A stretch of 12,726 nucleotides of DNA from an uncultured Oscillospiraceae bacterium (GTDB lineage Bacteria; Bacillota; Clostridia; Oscillospirales; Oscillospiraceae): NCBI GenBank assembly GCA_934623545.1, contig CAKTVN010000022.1, positions 1-12,726 of the forward strand, written 5' to 3'. Positions 7,026-12,726 of the stretch are shown piece after piece. How positions within the stretch are numbered: the stretch's first letter is position 1; each line of letters begins with the position of its first letter. The notes beneath the pieces are model-generated. The model made no database searches, was not told the DNA's origin, and was given only the letters and a program-made list of their open reading frames with translations. The position numbers and the translations under genes were made by a program.

Positions 7026-8044
7026 AAAAGATCGCAAGAGCGGAGCTTCCGAAGCTGTTTGCCGCCATCGCGGCGCAGCAGACGCTTTATATCCCAGCAC
7101 AGGACGGCGGCGCGCAGGCGCGCTTTACCGTCTGGCAGGAGGGTGTAGCGCTGTCCGGTGAGCTGAACACGGCGCGCAGCGCAAAGGACCTCTTTTTCCC
7201 GCAGGTCGAAAATCTGATGGGCTTCCGCGTCACGGGCAAGCAGCTTGAGCTGCTGGAGACACGAGATGTGACGGCGCCGTTCGTGCTGTTCGGCGTGCGT
7301 GCCTGCGACTGCAAAAGCTTTGACATTCTGGACAGCGTTTTTCTCGCCGAGCCGGTCGATACCTACTATCAGACGCGGCGCGAGCACGCGACAGTCGTGA
7401 CGCTGGCGTGTACGCAGCCCGAGGAGACCTGCTTCTGCGGCGCGTTTTCCATCGATGCGGCGGAGCCCGCGGGCGATGTGACGTGCTGGATGGACGAGGA
7501 AAACCTCTACTGGCGCGCTAACACGGAAAAGGGCGCGGCGCTGAGCGCGCAGCTTCCGATGCTGGAGGACGCATCCGACGAGGCGGTCGCGGCGCAGCAA
7601 AGTGAGATCCGCGCGCGAATGGAAAAGCTGCCGCTGGCGGGGCTGGAGCTGTCCCACGTGGGCGCAGGAAAGACGAAGGAGCTGTTTGACCGCCCGGAGT
7701 GGAAAACGCTCTCTGAGGCGTGCCTCGGCTGCGGGACGTGCACCTTCGTCTGCCCGACGTGCCAGTGCTATGACATTCAGGAGTTCGACAACGGAAAGAC
7801 GGTGCGCCGCTTCCGCTGCTGGGACAGCTGTATGTATTCCGATTTTACGAAGATGTCTGCCGGTCAGCCGCGCCCGACGCAGCTCGAGCGCTTCCGGCAG
7901 AGATTTATGCACAAGCTGGTCTACCATCCGGACAACCACGAGGGGACGTTCGGCTGCGTCGGCTGCGGGCGCTGCCTTCAGAAGTGCCCCATTCACATGA
8001 ACATCGTCAAGGTCATCAAGGAGCTGGGAGGTGCCGCCAAATGA
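7022..8044 (+). CDS. flxB: FlxB-like 4Fe-4S protein (sulfhydrogenase beta/AsrA-like)
   Basis: This 340-residue protein resembles the beta subunit of sulfhydrogenases (HyhB) and anaerobic sulfite reductase subunit A. The N-terminal domain carries RACDCKSF (C95, D96, C97) and a TCFCG motif. The C-terminal part has C234, C237, C240 and C244 followed by PTCQC (C247, C249), then a second motif with C312, C315, C318 and C322. In HyhBG, AsrAB and FlxAB pairs such a protein carries electrons from the NAD(P)H/FAD subunit, which is the next gene here. AGGAGG (7007-7012) precedes the ATG by 9 bases, and both ends overlap neighbours by four bases (ATGA). No sulfite reductase or hydrogenase catalytic subunit is nearby, so the Flx assignment is preferred. 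Confidence 0.8.
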   Translation: MKKIARAELPKLFAAIAAQQTLYIPAQDGGAQARFTVWQEGVALSGELNTARSAKDLFFPQVENLMGFRVTGKQLELLETRDVTAPFVLFGVRACDCKSFDILDSVFLAEPVDTYYQTRREHATVVTLACTQPEETCFCGAFSIDAAEPAGDVTCWMDEENLYWRANTEKGAALSAQLPMLEDASDEAVAAQQSEIRARMEKLPLAGLELSHVGAGKTKELFDRPEWKTLSEACLGCGTCTFVCPTCQCYDIQEFDNGKTVRRFRCWDSCMYSDFTKMSAGQPRPTQLERFRQRFMHKLVYHPDNHEGTFGCVGCGRCLQKCPIHMNIVKVIKELGGAAK

Positions 8045-8868
8045 AAAGAGACCCTCTGATCCCCATGATCGGCGTTGTGACGAATATCCGGGTCGACACG
8101 CCGGACGTCAAGACCTTCCGCGTGGTGGGTCTGGATGGGAAAAAGCCGTTTGTGCACATCCCGGGGCAGTGCGCGATGCTGTCCGTTCCCGGCGTGGGCG
8201 AGGCGCTGTTTTCCATCACCTCCAGCCCGACGGAGGAGGAATTTGTGGAGTTCTCCATCAAAAAATGCGGCTGCGTCACCGAATGGCTGCACGGAATGGA
8301 GGCGGGACAGCAGATCACGGTCCGCGGTCCGTATGGAAACGGCTTCCCGGTCGACACAGACTTTGCCGGCAAGGACCTTCTGTTCATCGCAGGCGGCATC
8401 GGGCTCGCACCGCTGCACTCCGTCATCAACTACTGCCGCCATTACCGCGACCGGTACGGAAAGATCGACATCGTATACGGCTCACGCTCGAAGGAGGACC
8501 TGGTAGACTATCCCGAGATCGAGGAGGTCTGGTGCAAAGAGGACGGCATTTCCGTCCATCTGACCATCGACCGCGAGCAGCCGGAGTGGAGCGGGCACGT
8601 CGGCTTCGTGCCGAACTACGTCAAGGAGCTCGGCTTTACGACGGACAAGACCGTCGTGATGTGCGGTCCGCCCATCATGATCAAGTTTACGCTTGCGGGG
8701 CTGATGGAGCTCGGCTTCGCGCGCGAGCAGGTCTATACGACGATGGAACTCAAGATGAAGTGCGCGCTCGGCAAATGCGGGCGCTGCAACATCGGCGACA
8801 AATACGTCTGCAAGGACGGTCCGGTCTTCCGCTTCGACCAGCTCGATGAGCTGCCCAACGAATATTAA
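8041..8868 (+). CDS. flxA: FlxA-like FAD/NAD(P)H-binding oxidoreductase subunit
   Basis: This 275-residue member of the ferredoxin-NADP reductase superfamily resembles PyrK, HyhG and AsrB. The FAD-binding beta-barrel comes first, with ALFSITSSP at 55-63 in the place of the RxYS motif. The nucleotide-binding domain has AGGIGLAP at 117-124 and MCGPP with C208. At the C-terminus a [2Fe-2S] site has C241-x4-C246-x2-C249-x7-C257, the dihydroorotate dehydrogenase B type. It would oxidise NADH (or NADPH) and pass electrons to FlxB. The start at 8041 overlaps the previous stop (ATGA) and has GGGAGGTG 9 bases upstream. An in-frame ATG at 7984 would add 19 residues unlike the family. NADH versus NADPH preference cannot be read here. 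Confidence 0.88.
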   Translation: MKRDPLIPMIGVVTNIRVDTPDVKTFRVVGLDGKKPFVHIPGQCAMLSVPGVGEALFSITSSPTEEEFVEFSIKKCGCVTEWLHGMEAGQQITVRGPYGNGFPVDTDFAGKDLLFIAGGIGLAPLHSVINYCRHYRDRYGKIDIVYGSRSKEDLVDYPEIEEVWCKEDGISVHLTIDREQPEWSGHVGFVPNYVKELGFTTDKTVVMCGPPIMIKFTLAGLMELGFAREQVYTTMELKMKCALGKCGRCNIGDKYVCKDGPVFRFDQLDELPNEY

Positions 8869-8880
8869 GGAGAAAACGAA

Positions 8881-9555
8881 ATGGAAAAAATGGTGAACGT
8901 TTTCCTGTTCGGTAAAAAATATGAGGTGCCCGCGAGTCTGACGATCATGGAGGCGATGGAGTACGCGGGATACCAGCTCGTCCGGGGTTGCGGCTGCCGC
9001 AACGGCTTCTGCGGCGCGTGCGCGACGATCTACCGCATCGCGGGCGACCGCGAGCTCAAGGCGTGCCTCGCGTGCTCGACGAAGGTCGAGGACAATATGT
9101 ATGTCGCGACGCTGCCCTTCTTCCCGCTGGTCAAGGCGGTCTATGACATCGAAAAGGTCAAGCCGACCGAGCAGGTGATGATGCAGCTCTATCCTGAAAT
9201 TTACGCCTGTGTTGGCTGCAACGCCTGCACCAAGGCGTGTACGCAGGGGCTGAACGTCATGCAGTACATTGCCTACGCCCAGCGCGGCGAATATGAAAAG
9301 TGCGCGGAGGAATCGTTTGACTGCGTCATGTGCGGCGTCTGCTCCTCGCGCTGCCCGGCGGGCATCTCGCATCCGCAGGTTGCGATGCTGGCGCGGCGGC
9401 TCAACGGAAAATACATCGCGCCGCACTGCGAGCATCTCGACGCGCGCGTGCAGGAAATTCGCGACGGAAAATTTGAGGCGCTGATCGAAAATCTGATGGA
9501 AAAGCCGCTTGACGAGATCAAGGAGCTTTACAACCATCGCGAGATCGAAAAGTAA
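8881..9555 (+). CDS. 2Fe-2S/2x4Fe-4S fumarate reductase iron-sulfur subunit (TfrB N-terminal type)
   Basis: This 224-residue protein joins an N-terminal plant-type ferredoxin fold to an HdrC-like dicluster part. The likely [2Fe-2S] ligands are C39, C44, C47 and C62 in a region typical of SdhB/FrdB. The two [4Fe-4S] motifs have C110, C113, C116 and C120, and C148, C151, C154 and C158. Classical FrdB/SdhB carries 2Fe-2S, 4Fe-4S and 3Fe-4S centres; here both later motifs have four cysteines. This matches the N-terminal half of archaeal thiol:fumarate reductase TfrB, but without the CCG domains found at the TfrB C-terminus. Those are encoded separately as hdrB in this operon. AAGGAG (8867-8872) precedes the ATG by 8 bases. 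It is directly upstream of the flavoprotein and is the natural electron donor to it. Confidence 0.82.
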   Translation: MEKMVNVFLFGKKYEVPASLTIMEAMEYAGYQLVRGCGCRNGFCGACATIYRIAGDRELKACLACSTKVEDNMYVATLPFFPLVKAVYDIEKVKPTEQVMMQLYPEIYACVGCNACTKACTQGLNVMQYIAYAQRGEYEKCAEESFDCVMCGVCSSRCPAGISHPQVAMLARRLNGKYIAPHCEHLDARVQEIRDGKFEALIENLMEKPLDEIKELYNHREIEK

Positions 9556-9561
9556 GGAGGG
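9554..9561 (+). promoter_or_regulatory. Shine-Dalgarno site that sets the flavoprotein start
   Basis: AAGGAGGG lies 7 bases before the ATG at 9569 and overlaps the stop codon of the upstream gene. An in-frame ATG at 9509 would overlap the upstream gene by 47 bases and add 20 residues with no family match, so 9569 is preferred. Confidence 0.75.
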
Positions 9562-9568
9562 AAAAGTT

Positions 9569-11176
9569 ATGTATACCGATCCGAAAATCCGGCAGTCCAT
9601 CCGGCAGGTGGAGGCGCATCGCGCGGAAAATGCAAAGCTTGACCCTCGCCGCATGAGTGCGGAGGAAAAGGAAACGCTGCTCCGGACCTTCCATCCGGAC
9701 TATCGTGAGAACCAGTTTACCGAGCTGAAGATCGGTCCGAGCCGGGGCAGTAAGGTCCCGCTGGAGCTGGCGGCGCTGCTCGAGGGGCAGCCGCGGCTGA
9801 CGGAGCGGCTTCCGGACCTGTCGAGCCCGGACTATGAGGCGGATGTGCTCATCATCGGCGGCGGCGGCGCAGGCTGCTCGGCGGCGATCGAGGCGGAGAA
9901 GGCGGGGGCGAAGGTCCTGCTCGTGACGAAGCTCCGCATGGGCGACGCGAACACGATGATGGCGGAGGGCGGCATTCAGGCTGCCGACAAGCCCAACGAT
10001 TCGCCCGCGCAGCATTTTCTGGACGCCTATGGCGGCGGACATTTCGCCGCGCAGAAGGACCTTCTGTACAAGCTCGTGACCGAGGCGCCGGAGGCGATCC
10101 AGTGGCTGTCGGAGCTGGGCGTGGAGTTTGACAAGGCGCCGGACGGCACCATGATCACGACGCACGGCGGAGGCACGTCCCGCAAGCGGATGCACGCGGC
10201 AAAGGACTATTCCGGCGCGGAGATCATGCGGACGCTCCGCGACGAGGTACTCGACCGGACCGGCATTCAGGTCGTCGATTTCACCTCCGCGATCGAGCTC
10301 ATCAAGGACGAAAACGGCTGCTGCGCGGGTGCGGTGCTTGTGAACATGGAGACGAAGGAGCTTCTGATCGCGAAGGCGAAGACGGTCGTTCTGGCGACCG
10401 GCGGCGCGGGGCGGCTGCACTATCAGGGCTTCCCGACCTCTAACCACTACGGCGCGACGGCGGACGGGCTCATCCTGGGCTACCGTGCGGGCGCAAAGCT
10501 CCTCTACCCGGATACGCTTCAGTATCATCCGACCGGCGCGGCGTTCCCGGCGCAGATCTTCGGCGCACTTGTCACGGAAAAGGTCCGCTCCGTTGGGGCG
10601 ATGCTCGTCAACTGCGACGGCGAGGTCTTTATGAACCCGCTGGAGACGCGCGACGTGGCGGCGGCTTCCATCATCCGCGAATGCTCGGAGCGCGGCAAGG
10701 GCGTCCAGACGCCGCTTGGCGACGCGGTCTGGCTCGACACGCCGATGATCGAGCTCAAGCACGGCGCGGGGACGATCGAAAAACGCATCCCCGCCATGAT
10801 GCGGATGTTCGGCAAGCACGGCATCGATATCCGCACGGAGCCGATCCTGGTCTATCCGACGCTCCACTATCAGAACGGCGGACTGCACATCACGCCCGAC
10901 GGGCAGACGGATGTGGAGAATCTGTTCGCAGCCGGCGAGGTCGTCGGCGGCATCCACGGGCGCAACCGCCTGATGGGCAATAGCCTCCTGGACGTGATCG
11001 TCTTCGGCAGAAACGCCGGTCAGTGCGCTGCGGAAAAGGCGAAGCACGTGACGGTCGGCGCGCTGACGCTCGACCATGTGACGCGGTTTGAGCAGGAGCG
11101 CGCGGCAGCCGGAATTACCGGAGGCAAGGTCTCTCCGCAGCTGCTGCCGGACTACACCCGCAAATTCACTCGCTGA
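9569..11176 (+). CDS. frdA: Soluble fumarate reductase/succinate dehydrogenase flavoprotein (FrdA/TfrA-like)
   Basis: This 535-residue protein is of the fumarate reductase flavoprotein family. An N-terminal extension of about 90 residues precedes the FAD-binding GGGGAG (97-102). Residues expected to bind or protonate the dicarboxylate are kept: H320 in HPTG, T336-E337, R361 in ETRDVA (the likely proton donor), H433 in HYQNGG and R467 in GRNRLMGNSL. At the site where membrane-bound FrdA/SdhA link FAD covalently through histidine, the sequence reads ANTMMAEGG with N128, so FAD is probably bound non-covalently, as in L-aspartate oxidase. NadB is the main alternative. Against it are the lack of nadA and nadC, the upstream iron-sulfur subunit and the operon context. 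There is no signal peptide and no membrane anchor gene. With the upstream gene it should reduce fumarate to succinate in the cytoplasm. Confidence 0.82.
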   Translation: MYTDPKIRQSIRQVEAHRAENAKLDPRRMSAEEKETLLRTFHPDYRENQFTELKIGPSRGSKVPLELAALLEGQPRLTERLPDLSSPDYEADVLIIGGGGAGCSAAIEAEKAGAKVLLVTKLRMGDANTMMAEGGIQAADKPNDSPAQHFLDAYGGGHFAAQKDLLYKLVTEAPEAIQWLSELGVEFDKAPDGTMITTHGGGTSRKRMHAAKDYSGAEIMRTLRDEVLDRTGIQVVDFTSAIELIKDENGCCAGAVLVNMETKELLIAKAKTVVLATGGAGRLHYQGFPTSNHYGATADGLILGYRAGAKLLYPDTLQYHPTGAAFPAQIFGALVTEKVRSVGAMLVNCDGEVFMNPLETRDVAAASIIRECSERGKGVQTPLGDAVWLDTPMIELKHGAGTIEKRIPAMMRMFGKHGIDIRTEPILVYPTLHYQNGGLHITPDGQTDVENLFAAGEVVGGIHGRNRLMGNSLLDVIVFGRNAGQCAAEKAKHVTVGALTLDHVTRFEQERAAAGITGGKVSPQLLPDYTRKFTR

Positions 11177-11214
11177 GCGGCGCGGGAACAGAAAAGAAAC
11201 GAGGAAAGAAAATC

Positions 11215-12417
11215 ATGTCCTTTTCCATGAACGCGGCAAATTTTCTGATGCTTTCGGTGTTTGCCATCGCAGCCTTCGGCTATATTCTCGGCAGGATCAC
11301 CATCAAGGGCATCAGTCTCGGCACAGCGGGTGTCTTTGTGATCGCGCTGATCTACGGCGGCTTTTTCGGGGTGCATTTCAACTCCAAATTCGTGCTGGAG
11401 GAGGTCAATTACGCCTCTCAGGCGCTCAAGATCGTTGAAAATCTGGGGCTTGTGTTCTTTGTGACCTCCGTCGGCTTCATCGCCGGACCGAACTTCTTTA
11501 AGAACATGAAGAAGAACTTCAAATCCTATGTGCTGCTCGGGTTCGTGATCATCCTCTCCGGCGGCATCGCGGCGGTGCTCTGCATTCTGGTCGGGCGCGT
11601 GATCGAAAGCGGGTCCGACCCCAAGCAGCTCACGGCGATCGTGACGGGGCTGCTCTCAGGCGCGCTGACCTCCACGCCAGCGTTTTCGGCGACGAAGGAG
11701 GCGGTCGCGGCGCAGTATCAGGATGCTGTGACGGTCGGCTACGGCATTGCGTATCTCTTCGGCGTGATCGGCGTGGTGCTGTTCGTGCAGCTCATGCCGC
11801 GCGTGGTCCATGCCAATATGGCAGAGGAGGTCCGCAAGATCACGCACGTGGAGACCGGGGACGTTGCGAAGTACAAGGGAAAGCTTCTGGAATTTGACGA
11901 TTTCGGCTTCACGCCCTTCGCCGCCGCGGCGGTGCTCGGCATTTTGGTCGGCTCGGTCAAGTTTTTCGGCTTCTTCTCGCTGACGACGACCGGCGGCACG
12001 CTGCTCGTCTCGCTGGTGTTCGGACACTTCGGGCACGTCGGACGCGCCGATCTGATGCCGAGCAAGAAGGTGCTGGAGACCTTCCGCGAGCTGGGACTGA
12101 TGGTCTTCCTGATCGGCGCGGGCGTCTCGGGCGGCATGAGCTTCGTGCGCTACTTTAAGCCGGTCTACTTCGTCTACGGCGTCGTGATGACGCTGCTGCC
12201 GATGATCCTCGGCTATCTGGTGGCGAAGTACGTGCTGAAGCTGAATCTGCTGAACATCCTCGGCTCGATCACCGGCGGCATGACCTCGACGCCTGCGCTC
12301 GGCACGCTCATCCATGTGGCGGGCACGAGCAACGTCGCCTCGGCGTATGCCGCGACATATCCCATCGCGCTGATCGCGGTGGTGCTCGTAACGCAGTTCC
12401 TTGTGAGGGTTTTCTAA
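11215..12417 (+). CDS. AspT/YidE-family dicarboxylate transporter lacking the central TrkA_C domains
   Basis: This 400-residue, very hydrophobic protein has roughly ten membrane segments. Two halves share motifs: GALTSTPA at 149-156 and GGMTSTPA at 354-361, and GLVFFVTSVGFIAGP versus GLMVFLIGAGVSGGM. This is the duplicated fold of the aspartate:alanine exchanger family. Typical members are about 550 residues and have TrkA_C regulatory domains between the halves; here only about 40 polar residues (near 197-235) link them. Known family members include AspT and the Corynebacterium glutamicum succinate exporter SucE. As the last gene of a fumarate-reducing operon, succinate export or exchange of succinate for another C4 acid is a reasonable guess. 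It begins 38 bases after the flavoprotein with GAGGAAA as ribosome site, and ends just before a terminator. Confidence 0.85.
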   Translation: MSFSMNAANFLMLSVFAIAAFGYILGRITIKGISLGTAGVFVIALIYGGFFGVHFNSKFVLEEVNYASQALKIVENLGLVFFVTSVGFIAGPNFFKNMKKNFKSYVLLGFVIILSGGIAAVLCILVGRVIESGSDPKQLTAIVTGLLSGALTSTPAFSATKEAVAAQYQDAVTVGYGIAYLFGVIGVVLFVQLMPRVVHANMAEEVRKITHVETGDVAKYKGKLLEFDDFGFTPFAAAAVLGILVGSVKFFGFFSLTTTGGTLLVSLVFGHFGHVGRADLMPSKKVLETFRELGLMVFLIGAGVSGGMSFVRYFKPVYFVYGVVMTLLPMILGYLVAKYVLKLNLLNILGSITGGMTSTPALGTLIHVAGTSNVASAYAATYPIALIAVVLVTQFLVRVF

Positions 12418-12421
12418 AAGG

Positions 12422-12448
12422 AAAGCGCCGCCGAAAGGCGGCGCTTTT
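12422..12448 (+). terminator. Strong intrinsic terminator of the operon
   Basis: Arms AAAGCGCCGCC (12422-12432) and GGCGGCGCTTT (12437-12447) pair over 11 bases around a GAAA tetraloop, and four T residues end the structure. It starts four bases after the transporter stop codon. The matching A-tract at the 5' side makes it potentially bidirectional. Confidence 0.9.
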
Positions 12449-12611
12449 GTCACCCCGGAGGGGTGACACCGTTCTGTGCCGCAGGCACAGGGGCTGCCGC
12501 GCCCGAAGGACGCAGGGCTTTCATGCCGCGAAAGCGGCATGAGCTTTGTCACCCGAAGGGTGACACTCTATCCGCGCCAAAGGCGCGGGGAACCGCATCC
12601 GGAGGATGCGG
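12448..12611 (+). repeat. Array of at least six mini-hairpins with GNA-type loops
   Basis: Perfect stem-loops follow one another. 12448-12468: nine pairs, loop GGA. 12474-12490: seven pairs, loop GCA. 12521-12542: nine pairs, loop GAAA. 12547-12565: eight pairs, loop GAA. 12572-12588: seven pairs, loop AAA. 12593-12611: eight pairs, loop GGA. A degenerate member with CGAAG at its centre lies near 12491-12518. Stems differ in sequence, but nearly all loops are closed by C-G and read G...A on the plus strand. The first and fourth stems are related (TGTCACCC). No coding frame explains this, and the spacing and stems do not fit CRISPR. Confidence 0.85.
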
Positions 12612-12652
12612 GAGGCGATTCAGCCCCTTTTTCTGTGCGCGGCAAAAATTGG

Positions 12653-12722
12653 AGGGGCGGACGACTTTGCGCATCCCTAGCGCGCCTGACGGCGCGGCGG
12701 GCGGACAGAGTCGTCCGCCCCT
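12653..12722. repeat. Long 14-bp inverted repeat at the right edge
   Basis: AGGGGCGGACGACT (12653-12666) and AGTCGTCCGCCCCT (12709-12722) are exact reverse complements. The 42-base interior holds its own small hairpin CGCGCC-TGAC-GGCGCG (12681-12696). The right arm can alternatively pair with the nearer GGGCGGAC (12699-12706). It looks like a copy of a dispersed intergenic palindromic element. No transposase and no clear target duplication are visible, and the window ends four bases later. Confidence 0.75.
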
Positions 12723-12726
12723 ACGT

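Noticed and set aside
5626..8044. NiFe hydrogenase or F420-reducing hydrogenase operon
   Set aside because: MvhD-like and beta-subunit-like proteins suggested it, but no large or small NiFe subunit with CxxC active-site motifs is encoded.
9569..11176. L-aspartate oxidase (NadB)
   Set aside because: It shares non-covalent FAD and fold, but there are no nadA or nadC genes. A fumarate-reductase-type iron-sulfur subunit is adjacent, and the NadB EGGHSHRR-type block reads GGGTSRKR here, lacking the aspartate-binding glutamate. Not fully excluded.
12448..12726. CRISPR array
   Set aside because: Units are hairpins with differing stems and irregular spacing, without identical direct repeats or unique spacers, and no cas gene is present.

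Overview
The window is about 60% G+C and carries a tightly packed cluster of eleven plus-strand genes built almost entirely from iron-sulfur and flavin proteins of strict anaerobes. One divergent acetyltransferase gene and hairpin-rich intergenic DNA flank it. Strong Shine-Dalgarno sites, MvhD/Flx-type electron-bifurcation proteins, a soluble fumarate reductase and GC-rich intergenic stem-loops suggest an anaerobic Clostridia member, perhaps a gut Oscillospirales bacterium. That placement is inference; no rRNA or marker gene is present.

Layout. Positions 1-327 are non-coding and full of short hairpins, including a minus-strand terminator. Positions 328-852 (minus) encode a GNAT acetyltransferase. 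The divergent intergenic region (853-1052) holds a promoter for each direction and a perfect 8-bp inverted repeat that could be an operator. From 1053 the genes run fumC - hdrB - hdrC - hdrA - flxD - flxC - flxB - flxA - TfrB-like iron-sulfur protein - FrdA/TfrA-like flavoprotein - AspT-family transporter. Gaps are at most 38 bases and five junctions overlap, so this looks like one operon, closed by a strong terminator at 12422-12448. Beyond it lie an array of mini-hairpins and a long inverted repeat.

How the genes may work together. FlxA (FAD/NAD(P)H module), FlxB, FlxC and FlxD would feed electrons from NADH into HdrA, the flavin protein that bifurcates electrons in known Hdr complexes. HdrC and HdrB form the high-potential branch. 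In the usual FlxABCD-HdrABC systems this branch ends in a disulfide such as that of DsrC. No such partner is encoded here. Instead the operon continues with a 2Fe-2S/2x4Fe-4S protein like the N-terminal part of archaeal thiol:fumarate reductase TfrB, and with a catalytic fumarate reductase flavoprotein. No membrane anchor or cytochrome b is present. Fumarase would supply fumarate, and an AspT-family carrier (the family of the Corynebacterium succinate exporter SucE) could export succinate.

The hypothesis is a soluble, NADH-dependent, possibly ferredoxin-reducing (electron-bifurcating) fumarate reductase. I know of no characterised complex with this composition. The gene content is read from the sequence; the complex and its energetics are inference.
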